A DNA stretch of 6,804 nt, taken from positions 1 to 6,804 of the forward strand of contig CAIVZW010000308.1 in the NCBI GenBank assembly GCA_903910495.1, written 5' to 3'. This document shows, in pieces, positions 1 through 6,736 of this stretch. The first letter of the stretch is position 1. The number at the start of each line of letters is the position of its first letter. The translations under genes were made by a program, and so were the position numbers. The stretch comes from an uncultured beta proteobacterium. Its GTDB lineage: Bacteria > Pseudomonadota > Gammaproteobacteria > Burkholderiales > Rhodocyclaceae. The notes beneath the pieces are model-generated. The model did no database searches and was not told the origin of the DNA. It saw only the letters and a list, made by a program, of their open reading frames with translations.

Positions 1-1
1 C

Positions 2-310
2 CAGGTGTCGTCCGGGATCAAGCTGGCGCTGGCTGTTCCAGGTTCCGGTCTGGTCAAGCAGCAGGCCGAGAAAGAAGGACTCGACAAGATTTTCATCGCG
101 GCCGGTTTTGAGTGGCGTGAGGCGGGTTGTTCAATGTGTCTGGCGATGAATGCCGATCGTCTTGAAGCCGGAGAGCGTTGTGCATCGACGTCGAATCGCA
201 ATTTCGAGGGCCGGCAGGGCGCAGGCGGGCGGACGCATCTGGTCAGCCCGGTAATGGCTGCGGCGGCGGCGATTGCTGGACATTTTGCTGATGTGCGTGA
301 CTTACTTTAA
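2..310 (+). CDS. leuC: 3-isopropylmalate dehydratase large subunit, C-terminal part (5' end outside window)
   Basis: This is the last 102 codons of LeuC, the catalytic large subunit of isopropylmalate isomerase, which with LeuD converts 2-isopropylmalate to 3-isopropylmalate in cytoplasmic leucine synthesis. Seen: the reading frame is already open at the window edge (first full codon at 2) and ends with TAA at 308-310. It contains the aconitase-family segments [44 protein letters not shown] and GRTHLVSP. The two cysteines of CSMC (codons at 128-130 and 137-139) match two of the three [4Fe-4S] ligands known in the family; the third lies upstream of the window. The end [10 protein letters not shown] is a normal LeuC C terminus, so the gene is cut only by the window boundary. 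The GTG at 5 is an internal valine codon, not a start. The stop codon overlaps the ribosome binding site of the next gene, which argues for a shared transcript. Confidence 0.97.
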   Translation, partial: QVSSGIKLALAVPGSGLVKQQAEKEGLDKIFIAAGFEWREAGCSMCLAMNADRLEAGERCASTSNRNFEGRQGAGGRTHLVSPVMAAAAAIAGHFADVRDLL

Positions 311-320
311 GGAGAACACC

Positions 321-449
321 ATGGAAAAAATTGCCTTCATTCTTTTTGTCATCGTTTCTGTCATGTCACTCCCGGCCTGCAATACCGTGCAGGGGATGGG
401 CAAGGATATTGAAAAAGGCGGCCAGGCCATAGAACGCGTTGCCAAGTAA
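321..449 (+). CDS. Entericidin A/B-family small lipoprotein
   Basis: This is a 42-residue protein with a one-pass hydrophobic signal (about residues 4-19) ending in the lipobox-like LPAC, with Cys20 as the predicted lipidation site. Proline at -2 is somewhat unusual. The mature part, beginning [19 protein letters not shown], closely resembles E. coli EcnA/EcnB, whose mature parts begin CNT-x-x-G-x-G-x-D-I and carry a later G-x-x-I. Family knowledge: entericidins are tiny membrane-anchored lipoproteins. In E. coli EcnB promotes lysis in stationary phase and EcnA acts as antidote, but many family members are uncharacterised. The start ATG at 321 has a strong TAAGGAG site at 308-314, six bases upstream and overlapping the leuC stop. 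The leuD start follows 20 bases after the stop. Only one entericidin is present, with no adjacent toxin or antidote partner, so whether it is toxic, protective or neither cannot be read from the sequence. The family call is good; the function is open. Confidence 0.87.
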   Translation: MEKIAFILFVIVSVMSLPACNTVQGMGKDIEKGGQAIERVAK

Positions 450-469
450 GAACATGTACAAGGGAAATC

Positions 470-1108
470 ATGGATAAGTTTGTTCGCCTGGAAGGGCTGG
501 TCGTACCGCTGGATCGTGACAATGTCGATACCGATGCGATCATTCCGAAGCAGTTCCTGAAGTCGATCAAGCGTTCGGGTTTTGGTCCGAACCTGTTCGA
601 TGAAATGCGTTATATGGATGTTGGTCAGCCTGGGGAAGACTGTTCGCAGCGCCCGCTCAACCCGAATTTCGTGCTCAATCAGGCACGCTATCAGGGCGCG
701 CAGATTCTGCTGGCGCGCAAGAACTTCGGTTGCGGCAGCTCGCGTGAACATGCGCCGTGGGCGCTGCTCGATTTTGGCATCAAAGTGATTCTCGCCGAAA
801 GCTATGCCGATATATTTTTCAACAACTGCTTCAAGAATGGCGTGCTGCCGATTGTGCTGCCGGCGGCGGAACTCGCTGCTCTGTTTCCGCAGGTAGAAGG
901 AATGCCCGGCTACAAGCTGATGGTTGATCTCAAGCAGCAGGTGGTGACTCGACCCGACGGCAAGGCCCTGCCTTTCGCGGTTGATGCCTTCCGCAAGGAA
1001 TGCTTGATCAATGGCTGGGATGATATTGGTCTGACCTTGCGCCATGCCGACATGATTCGTGCGTTTGAGGATAAGCGTCGCGCTGAGCAACCGTGGCTGT
1101 TTGCCTGA
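470..1108 (+). CDS. leuD: 3-isopropylmalate dehydratase small subunit
   Basis: LeuD (212 residues, slightly longer than the roughly 200-residue E. coli protein) is the small, swivelling subunit that joins LeuC to form isopropylmalate isomerase. Seen: the N-terminal [14 protein letters not shown] (residues 18-31) and the hallmark [13 protein letters not shown] (87-99), which forms the substrate-recognition loop in this aconitase-like subunit. These are followed by the conserved [19 protein letters not shown] (about 110-128). The C terminus [11 protein letters not shown] is typical. ATG at 470 is preceded by AAGGGAA (460-466) at suitable spacing. The gene lies 20 bases after the entericidin gene and 15 bases before leuB, consistent with translation from one leuCD-leuB mRNA. 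No frameshift or missing key residue is seen. The only oddity is the lipoprotein gene separating it from leuC, since leuC and leuD are directly adjacent in E. coli. Confidence 0.98.
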   Translation: MDKFVRLEGLVVPLDRDNVDTDAIIPKQFLKSIKRSGFGPNLFDEMRYMDVGQPGEDCSQRPLNPNFVLNQARYQGAQILLARKNFGCGSSREHAPWALLDFGIKVILAESYADIFFNNCFKNGVLPIVLPAAELAALFPQVEGMPGYKLMVDLKQQVVTRPDGKALPFAVDAFRKECLINGWDDIGLTLRHADMIRAFEDKRRAEQPWLFA

Positions 1109-1123
1109 TAAAAGGATGACATT

Positions 1124-2188
1124 GTGAAAATCTGTGTTCTGCCGGGCGACGGCATCGGTATTGAAATCATGGCCGAGGCAGTCCGTGTGCTGAAAGCGCT
1201 CGACCTGAAATTCGAACTCGAAGAAGCGCTGCTTGGCGGTTGTGCCGTCGATGCGACGGGTAGTCCCTATCCTGAAGCGACCCAGAAACTGGCGCAGGCG
1301 GCCGATGCCGTACTGCTCGGTGCGGTGGGCGGCCCGAAATGGGACGTGTTGCCGCGCGAGCAGCGTCCTGAACGCGGTCTGCTCGGCATCCGCAAGCAAC
1401 TTGGCCTGTTTGCCAATCTGCGTCCGGCGATTCTCTATCCGGAACTGGCCAATGCCTCGACACTCAAACCCGAGGTGGTTGCCGGTCTCGACATCCTGAT
1501 CGTGCGCGAATTGACCGGCGATATTTACTTCGGTCAGCCGCGCGGCATCGAAATGCGCGAAGTGGATGGCAAGATGCAACGCTTCGGTCTGAATACGATG
1601 CACTACACCGAGAGCGAGATTCGCCGCATCGGTCACGTGGCCTTCGAGGCGGCGCGCAAGCGCAGCAAGAAAGTGTGTTCGGTCGACAAGATGAACGTTC
1701 TGGAAACGACGCAGTTATGGCGCGATGTGATGAACGAGTTGGCTCCCGAGTATCCGGACGTCGAACTTTCGCATATGCTGGTTGATAATGCCGCGATGCA
1801 ACTGGTGAAAGCGCCGAAGCAGTTCGATGTGATGGTGACCGGCAATATGTTCGGCGACATCCTCTCGGATGAAGCCTCGATGCTTACCGGTTCGATCGGC
1901 ATGCTGCCTTCGGCGTCTCTTGACGAAAACAACAAGGGCATGTACGAACCGTGCCATGGCTCGGCGCCGGACATTGCCGGCAAGGGCGTGGCCAATCCGC
2001 TGGCGACGATCCTGTCGGTAGCGATGATGATGCGTTACAGCTTCGCCAGGGAAGACGTCGCCCAGCGCATCGAAACGGCAGTGAAGAAGGTACTGGCGCA
2101 GGGCTATCGTACCGGTGATATTTATGAGACCGGGACGAAGCGGGTTGGCACAAGGGAAATGGGTGATGCCGTTCTGGCGGCGCTCTGA
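1124..2188 (+). CDS. leuB: 3-isopropylmalate dehydrogenase
   Basis: LeuB (354 residues) oxidises and decarboxylates 3-isopropylmalate with NAD+ to 2-oxoisocaproate in the third committed step of leucine synthesis; the family works as a cytoplasmic homodimer needing Mg2+ or Mn2+. Seen: PGDGIG (7-12), [10 protein letters not shown] (65-74), the substrate-binding arginine region [20 protein letters not shown] (81-100), [10 protein letters not shown] (128-137) with the catalytic-type Tyr135, [14 protein letters not shown] with Lys189, metal-ligand-type Asp221, Asp245 and Asp249 in VDNAAMQL and the [12 protein letters not shown] signature (241-252), and the NAD-loop [11 protein letters not shown] (278-288). 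Length and motif order are normal. The start is GTG at 1124, supported by AAGGA at 1112-1116 and by the protein beginning directly with the beta strand [12 protein letters not shown]. It sits 15 bases after leuD and 42 bases before asd, with no hairpin terminator visible in the gap. Confidence 0.98.
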   Translation: MKICVLPGDGIGIEIMAEAVRVLKALDLKFELEEALLGGCAVDATGSPYPEATQKLAQAADAVLLGAVGGPKWDVLPREQRPERGLLGIRKQLGLFANLRPAILYPELANASTLKPEVVAGLDILIVRELTGDIYFGQPRGIEMREVDGKMQRFGLNTMHYTESEIRRIGHVAFEAARKRSKKVCSVDKMNVLETTQLWRDVMNELAPEYPDVELSHMLVDNAAMQLVKAPKQFDVMVTGNMFGDILSDEASMLTGSIGMLPSASLDENNKGMYEPCHGSAPDIAGKGVANPLATILSVAMMMRYSFAREDVAQRIETAVKKVLAQGYRTGDIYETGTKRVGTREMGDAVLAAL

Positions 2189-2230
2189 TTTGCTGGTTTA
2201 TGGTTATTCGTTCTTATTGAGGTTAGTGCG

Positions 2231-3361
2231 ATGAAGAAGGTTGGTCTGGTTGGTTGGCGCGGCATGGTCGGTTCGGTACTGATGCAGCGCATGGTGGAAG
2301 AGGGTGATTTTGCCTTCATCGAGCCCGTGTATTTCTCGACCTCGACAGTCGGCGGCAAGGCGCCGGTTCTGGCAGGCAAGGAAAGCGGCGTGCTCCATGA
2401 TGCCCTGTCGATTGATGTGCTCAAGCAGATGGACATCGTCGTGACTTGCCAGGGCGGTGATTACACCAAGGAAGTCTTTCCGAAACTCCGGGCTGCTGGC
2501 TGGAAGGGGCACTGGATCGATGCGGCCTCATCACTGCGCATGGACAATGATGCCGTGATCATTCTCGATCCGGTTAACCTCAATGTCATCCAGGATGCGC
2601 TGGTCAGAGGCGGGAAGAACTGGATTGGTGGCAACTGCACGGTTTCCCTGATGCTTATGGGGATCGGCGGGCTGTTCAAGCACGACCTCGTCGAATGGGT
2701 TTCGGCGATGACCTATCAGGCGGCTTCTGGTGCCGGGGCACAGAACATGCGTGAACTGCTGGCCCAGATGGGTGCATTGCATGATGCCGTCAAGGCGGAT
2801 CTGGCCGATCCGGTTTCGGCTATTCTTGAGATCGACCGCAAGGTTGCCGAGACGATGCGCGCGTCAAGTTTTCCGAGCAAAAACTTTCGTAATACGGCAC
2901 TGGCCGGAAGCCTGATCCCCTGGATTGACATCCCGGTTGAAGGCGGCCAGTCGAAGGAGGAGTGGAAAGGCGGTGCCGAGTGCAACAAGATCCTCGGACG
3001 TCCGGCGTTCCGCACGCCCGGCAGCATTCCGATTGACGGGCTGTGCGTGCGCATAGGCGCCATGCGTTGTCATTCGCAGGGCTTGACCATCAAGCTCAGG
3101 AAAGATGTTCCGCTCGACGAAGTGAGCGATGTCATCGCCAAAGGAAACCCGTGGGCGAAGGTGGTGCCGAACGAGCGCGAAATCAGTGAGCGCGAACTGA
3201 CTCCGGCAGCGGTGACCGGCACGCTGACCGTTCCGGTCGGCCGTCTGCACAAACTGGCTATGGGTCCTGAGTATCTTGGCGCGTTCACTGTGGGTGACCA
3301 GTTGTTGTGGGGCGCGGCCGAGCCCTTGCGGCGCATGTTGCGCATCCTGCTTGATAATTGA
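2231..3361 (+). CDS. asd: Aspartate-semialdehyde dehydrogenase
   Basis: Asd (376 residues; E. coli 367) reduces L-aspartyl-4-phosphate with NADPH to L-aspartate 4-semialdehyde, the branch point toward lysine and diaminopimelate, threonine and methionine. Seen: the N-terminal NADPH-binding [14 protein letters not shown] (8-21), [10 protein letters not shown] with the catalytic-type Cys136, [12 protein letters not shown] (162-173), and [14 protein letters not shown] (271-284) carrying Arg274 and His281, which correspond to the substrate arginine and acid/base histidine of the E. coli enzyme. These features place it in the Gram-negative type of ASADH rather than the shorter Gram-positive or archaeal forms. 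ATG at 2231 follows GAGG at 2219-2222. The gap to leuB is only 42 bases, so cotranscription with the leucine genes is likely, and the order leuB-asd is a known proteobacterial arrangement. Unlike Pseudomonas, no asd-like usg paralogue follows. Confidence 0.97.
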   Translation: MKKVGLVGWRGMVGSVLMQRMVEEGDFAFIEPVYFSTSTVGGKAPVLAGKESGVLHDALSIDVLKQMDIVVTCQGGDYTKEVFPKLRAAGWKGHWIDAASSLRMDNDAVIILDPVNLNVIQDALVRGGKNWIGGNCTVSLMLMGIGGLFKHDLVEWVSAMTYQAASGAGAQNMRELLAQMGALHDAVKADLADPVSAILEIDRKVAETMRASSFPSKNFRNTALAGSLIPWIDIPVEGGQSKEEWKGGAECNKILGRPAFRTPGSIPIDGLCVRIGAMRCHSQGLTIKLRKDVPLDEVSDVIAKGNPWAKVVPNEREISERELTPAAVTGTLTVPVGRLHKLAMGPEYLGAFTVGDQLLWGAAEPLRRMLRILLDN

Positions 3362-3368
3362 TTTAAGA

Positions 3369-3407
3369 GGCAAAAAAGCCGGGATTGAGGCCTTGGTTCT
3401 TTTTGCC
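3369..3407 (+). terminator. Possible intrinsic terminator or hairpin after asd
   Basis: Starting eight bases after the asd stop, GGCAAAAA (3369-3376) can pair with TTTTTGCC (3400-3407). Inner pairing continues between about 3377-3383 and 3392-3398, with one bulged C and several G-T wobbles, leaving an eight-base loop. The 5' arm is A-rich and the 3' arm carries a TTCTTTTT stretch. This can be read either as a weak GC stem with flanking A and T tracts, a form that can act in both directions, or simply as a 3'-end stabilising stem. The strong GC core and the T run after the closing stem of a textbook terminator are absent, so termination here may be partial. Confidence 0.42.
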
Positions 3408-3436
3408 ACACCCCAAACATCACAAGCAAGTTTAGC

Positions 3437-3465
3437 TTGCATCGCTAACTCCATGATGTTATTTT
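3437..3465 (+). promoter_or_regulatory. Candidate sigma70-type promoter for fimV (weak)
   Basis: TTGCAT (3437-3442) and TATTTT (3460-3465) are separated by 17 bases, matching TTGACA at three of six and TATAAT at four of six positions. They lie in the AT-rich part of the asd-fimV gap, about 33 bases before the preferred fimV start. A small inverted repeat, GCAAG-TTTAG-CTTGC (3426-3440), overlaps the -35 box and could be an operator half-site pair or chance. A promoter is expected here if the upstream hairpin stops asd transcription. The boxes are poor enough that this is only a candidate. Confidence 0.27.
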
Positions 3466-3497
3466 AATAATTCCGTTTGGACGCTCAGGGTGGTGCT

Positions 3498-6400
3498 GTG
3501 GCAAAAAAATATCATCTGACACAAAAATATCTTGGGTTGCGTACCTCTGTCATGGCGGTTGCTTTCGGTCTCGCGTTTTCGGGAATGCCGCTCGTAGCCC
3601 AGGCAGCAGGTCTTGGAAAAGTCGTGGTCTTTTCGGCGCTCGGTCAACCTTTGCGCGCCGAAATCGAAATCACTGCAACGCGGGAAGAGCTATCCGGAAT
3701 GAAAGCGCAGCTGGCATCGCCGGACGCCTTCAAACTGGCTAATCTGGATTATGCGGGTACCCTGATGGGCATCAGCTTTAGTCTGGACAAACGGGCCAAT
3801 GGACAGCCCGTCATAAAATTGAGTTCTGAGCGGCCGATCAACGATCCCTTCATCGATATGCTGCTAGAACTCAATTGGCCGACCGGTCGGCTGGTTCGAG
3901 AATATACCTTCCTGCTTGATCCACCGGAAATTGCCGCAAAGGGGAGCGTACCGGTTGCCCCGGCGATTATAGCCAAACCTGAAGCGGTGGCAGGCAAGCC
4001 CCCGGTGACGGAGCGAGCGACATCGTCGATTGACGACGAAGTGCGTGGCAAGGCGGTTGCCAGGATACGTACTCCGGAGCCAGCCCCCACTCCAGTTCAA
4101 CAAAATGTAGCGGATCAGTCTGCTGAGGGGCGCGAAGTTCATCAGGTCAAGCGTGGCGATAGCCTGAGCAAGATTGCCAGCGCAACAAAACCGGAAGGCG
4201 TTTCGCTGGAGCAGATGCTGGTGGCCTTGTTGCGCGCCAATCAGGAGGCTTTTGACGGCGGCAACATGAACCGTCTGAAGGCGGGCAAGATTCTTACGCT
4301 GCCCGAGAAATCGGCTATTGAGGCTGTTTCCATCGGGGAGGCCAGGAAAGTCGTCGTGGCGCAGTCTGCTGACTGGAATGCCTACCGCAACAAGCTGGCT
4401 GGAATTGCTGCCCAGGCGCCGGTGAAGGAGAGTGCCGCCAGGCAGGAATCTGCAGGAAAAATATCGGCAAGGGTTGAAGACAAGGCGACTCCTGCAGTGG
4501 AAGCGAAGGATCAGCTGAAAGTCTCCAAAACGGTAGCAGACGGCGGCAAAGCGGGTGTTCTCGCGAAAGAAGATCTGATCGCCAAGGAAAAAGCGCTCAA
4601 GGAAGCCAAGGAACGTCTGGCTTCTCTGGAGAAGAATGTTGTCGACCTGCAGAAGCTGGTCGAACTGAAGAATCAGAATCTGGCCGAATTGCAAAAGCAG
4701 GCTTCAACCAAGGCCGTTCCTGTCGAAGCGAAGAAACCGCCCGAAGCCAAGCCTCCGGTGCCTGCGCCGCTTGCAGCCGCAATCGAGAAACCGGCGGAAA
4801 AAACGGCTGATGCGAAACCGCCTGAGCCCGTCGCAGTCGCCAAACCCGAGCCTAAACCGGAAGAAGCCGCGAAGCCGGTTGAGGCCGCCAAACCCGTTGC
4901 AGCAGCAAAGCCCAAGCCTGTGCTGCCGCCTCCGCCCCCGCCCGAGGAACCTGGTTTCGTTGAAGAGTTGCTCGATAATCCGCTGGCTCTTGCCGGTGGT
5001 GGTGGAATTCTGGCGCTCATCGCCGCCTACTTCGTCAGCCGACGTCGTCGCGGCGGCAAGATCAAGGAAGTGCCGCTGGATTTGAGCAGCACCCTGTCGC
5101 CACAAGTCAGTAGCCTGACGGCCAATTCGGTTTTTCGCAGCACCGGCGGGCAAAGTGTTGATACCTCGCATACCCCGGATCAAACCGATTTTAGCCAGGC
5201 CGGTCCGGGCAGCATCGACACCGATGAAGTCGATCCGGTAGCCGAGGCTGACGTCTATATGGCGTATGGCCGCGATGTGCAGGCCGAGGAAATTCTTCTT
5301 GAAGCCAAGCAGAAGGACAGCAAGCGTTATGCCATCCATCTGAAGTTGCTCGAGATCTATCTGAACCGCAAGGATGCCAAGCAGTTCGAAACGCTGGCCA
5401 GCGATCTCTACGGCGAGACGGGTGGTGTCGGTGCCGACTGGGAAAAAGCAGCGGCGATGGGGCTCAAGCTCGATCCGGCCAATCCCTTGTTCAGCAATTC
5501 TGCACCGCCGTCCGCACCGGCATCGTTTGATGCGGATGCAACGCTCATCGTCACACCACAACCCACGATGAGGAACACAGTGACCTTGCCGGGTGAGTTG
5601 TCGCAATTGGCCGAAGTGGCCAGCGCCGGTGAGCCGCCAGCTGGCCTGTCCGTGGCCGATGATGGCATGTCTGCGGCGGCCGATCTGACCAGCCTTGATT
5701 TCGATCTTGGCTTGGGCGATAGCAAACCGACCGGCAATACCAGGTCCGCGACAGATGAAGCGCTGAATCAACCGGATTCTGCAGCCGAAGCAGCTGCCCT
5801 TGACTTCGATCTTGCCGCACCGAACGATAATGCGGCCAAATCGGCAACTGGCAATGTCGATGTGTCAGTGGGCGGGATGGACTTCAGTTTGCCCGAAATT
5901 TCGTCAACGGCAACGCCCGAGGTGGGATTCGGCAAGGAAGTTGCCGACCTGGATTTTGATCTCGGTATCGAGTCCAATGTGACTGCAGGAGTAGAGCCCG
6001 TTGTTCAGGCTGGCTCAGACGTAGCCCCGGAACCCAAACCGGATGATGACAATGGTCTTGAATTCGACGTCAGTTTGAGTGAGTCGACATTCCTGGGCAG
6101 TGCCAAGCTCGAGCAACCTTCCTTCAATATGTCGTCAATTGATCTTGACCTCAAGGCAGCAGATCCGGCGGTGCCGGCTGCGCAACCGAAAGCTGCGGCA
6201 CCGGCTGATACTGCTGCAGGGGCGGCCTTCGATTCGCTTCAGGTTTCAACTTCAGTCAATCCTGATTTCGAGACGATGCAGTCGGAAACTCTCGTCAATC
6301 CGCAATTTGGTCACCGGCTGGATCAGACGCTGGACAATGACTTTACGTTGGCACAGTCTGAAACGCTGATTCATCCGCACTTTGGCGGTGGCCTCGATCA

Positions 6401-6656
6401 GGCAGGCGATAAGGATTTCTCAACGGTCCAGGCGGAGACTGTCGTGAATCCGCAGTTTGGCGTCGAGCAGGATCTCTCGCCGGAGTTTGAAATCGCTTCC
6501 AGCGAAGAAGTGACGACCAAGCTCGATCTGGCCAAGGCCTACGAGGAAATGGGCGATCTCGAAGGAGCGCGCGAACTCCTCCAGGAGGTGGTAAAAGAAG
6601 GTAATGCCTCGCAGCGTGAAAAAGCACAGGCCATCCTGAGCAAAATCAGCGTATAA
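3498..6656 (+). CDS. fimV: FimV/HubP-family polar organiser and type IV pilus assembly protein
   Basis: The protein has 1052 residues from GTG 3498. FimV-type proteins bind peptidoglycan and organise the cell pole for type IV pili, twitching, type II secretion and, in Pseudomonas, cAMP signalling. Domains seen: a signal peptide ending near AQA (cleavage after about residue 36); the conserved N-terminal FimV domain starting AGLGKVVVFSALGQPLRAEI (37 to about 145); a LysM-type domain (about 213-270, VHQVKRGDSLSKIA); a coiled coil (about 357-402); a stiff Pro/Lys/Ala-rich periplasmic spacer (about 405-485) with six prolines at 477-482; one membrane helix (about 495-513) followed by RRRR; a TPR-like cytoplasmic region (about 577-665); a long acidic region with LDFDL motifs; 25-residue repeats (923-997); and the conserved C-terminal FimV TPR motif (about 1004-1050, LDLAKAYEEMGDLEGARELL). 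The GTG is preferred over TTG 3477 because CAGGGTGG (3486-3493) precedes it and the Lys-rich signal peptide N terminus then follows directly. Its place after asd matches Pseudomonas synteny. Confidence 0.95.
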   Translation: MAKKYHLTQKYLGLRTSVMAVAFGLAFSGMPLVAQAAGLGKVVVFSALGQPLRAEIEITATREELSGMKAQLASPDAFKLANLDYAGTLMGISFSLDKRANGQPVIKLSSERPINDPFIDMLLELNWPTGRLVREYTFLLDPPEIAAKGSVPVAPAIIAKPEAVAGKPPVTERATSSIDDEVRGKAVARIRTPEPAPTPVQQNVADQSAEGREVHQVKRGDSLSKIASATKPEGVSLEQMLVALLRANQEAFDGGNMNRLKAGKILTLPEKSAIEAVSIGEARKVVVAQSADWNAYRNKLAGIAAQAPVKESAARQESAGKISARVEDKATPAVEAKDQLKVSKTVADGGKAGVLAKEDLIAKEKALKEAKERLASLEKNVVDLQKLVELKNQNLAELQKQASTKAVPVEAKKPPEAKPPVPAPLAAAIEKPAEKTADAKPPEPVAVAKPEPKPEEAAKPVEAAKPVAAAKPKPVLPPPPPPEEPGFVEELLDNPLALAGGGGILALIAAYFVSRRRRGGKIKEVPLDLSSTLSPQVSSLTANSVFRSTGGQSVDTSHTPDQTDFSQAGPGSIDTDEVDPVAEADVYMAYGRDVQAEEILLEAKQKDSKRYAIHLKLLEIYLNRKDAKQFETLASDLYGETGGVGADWEKAAAMGLKLDPANPLFSNSAPPSAPASFDADATLIVTPQPTMRNTVTLPGELSQLAEVASAGEPPAGLSVADDGMSAAADLTSLDFDLGLGDSKPTGNTRSATDEALNQPDSAAEAAALDFDLAAPNDNAAKSATGNVDVSVGGMDFSLPEISSTATPEVGFGKEVADLDFDLGIESNVTAGVEPVVQAGSDVAPEPKPDDDNGLEFDVSLSESTFLGSAKLEQPSFNMSSIDLDLKAADPAVPAAQPKAAAPADTAAGAAFDSLQVSTSVNPDFETMQSETLVNPQFGHRLDQTLDNDFTLAQSETLIHPHFGGGLDQAGDKDFSTVQAETVVNPQFGVEQDLSPEFEIASSEEVTTKLDLAKAYEEMGDLEGARELLQEVVKEGNASQREKAQAILSKISV
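5694..6152 (+). repeat. Six dispersed LDFDL-type acidic motifs within fimV
   Basis: Six short copies of a hydrophobic-acidic alternating motif occur in the cytoplasmic part of FimV: LDFDL (residues 733-737), LDFDL (768-772), MDFSL (794-798), LDFDL (818-822), LEFDV (854-858) and IDLDL (881-885). They are spaced 24-36 residues apart in low-complexity acidic sequence. Similar acidic repeats are known in long cytoplasmic regions of FimV/HubP proteins, where the region acts as a scaffold. Codons differ between copies, so these are protein-level repeats and not recent DNA duplications. Their use as docking peptides is inference. Confidence 0.7.
6264..6488 (+). repeat. Three tandem 25-residue (75-base) repeats near the FimV C terminus
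   Basis: Three consecutive units of exactly 75 bases start at 6264, 6339 and 6414 and encode DF-x3-Q-[SA]-E-T-[LV]-[VI]-[NH]-P-[QH]-F-G followed by a variable tail. Units 1 and 2 share 14 of 25 residues, and units 1 and 3 share 13 of 25. An extra core, TSVNPDF, lies just before unit 1 with a shorter, 13-residue spacing. DNA similarity is visibly lower than protein similarity at synonymous positions, which suggests old repeats kept by selection. They sit directly before the conserved C-terminal TPR motif. Confidence 0.85.
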
Positions 6657-6677
6657 GCCGCAAGGCAAGTAAGATTC

Positions 6678-6716
6678 AGGCCGCAGCTCTGGTAAATGCT
6701 GCGGCCTTGTCTTTTT
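6678..6716 (+). terminator. Strong intrinsic terminator after fimV
   Basis: A perfect ten-base inverted repeat, AGGCCGCAGC (6678-6687) and GCTGCGGCCT (6698-6707), encloses a ten-base loop and is followed by TGTCTTTTT (6708-6716). It begins 21 bases after the fimV stop. GC-rich stem plus T tract is the standard Rho-independent form and should end the fimV transcript, making the next gene a separate unit or dependent on readthrough. Confidence 0.93.
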
Positions 6717-6736
6717 AATAGCGACCGGGTATTCCC

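Noticed and set aside
454..477. A seven-codon mini-frame (ATG TAC AAG GGA AAT CAT GGA TAA) overlapping the leuD start, possible leader peptide
   Set aside because: It has no ribosome binding site of its own, no leucine codons and no attenuator hairpins, and it overlaps the leuD ribosome binding site by chance.
302..1636. A 444-codon open frame on the minus strand across the entericidin gene, leuD and much of leuB
   Set aside because: It lies antisense to unmistakable conserved genes, has no recognisable motif or ribosome binding site, and long antisense frames are common opposite GC-biased codons.
2189..2230. The leuB-asd gap as a possible terminator or promoter site
   Set aside because: It is 42 bases of T-rich sequence without an inverted repeat or convincing promoter boxes; it looks like an ordinary intra-operon spacer.
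3505..3531. Direct repeat AAAAATATC (3505-3513 and 3523-3531) at the start of fimV
   Set aside because: It lies within coding sequence for KKYHL and QKYL; two short A-rich copies are compatible with ordinary AT-rich start-region composition, and no regulator is suggested.
4704..5771. A 355-codon minus-strand frame opposite fimV
   Set aside because: Its Arg/Gly/Cys/His-rich low-complexity composition is the mirror of the Pro/Ala/Lys-rich FimV spacer; no domain is seen.
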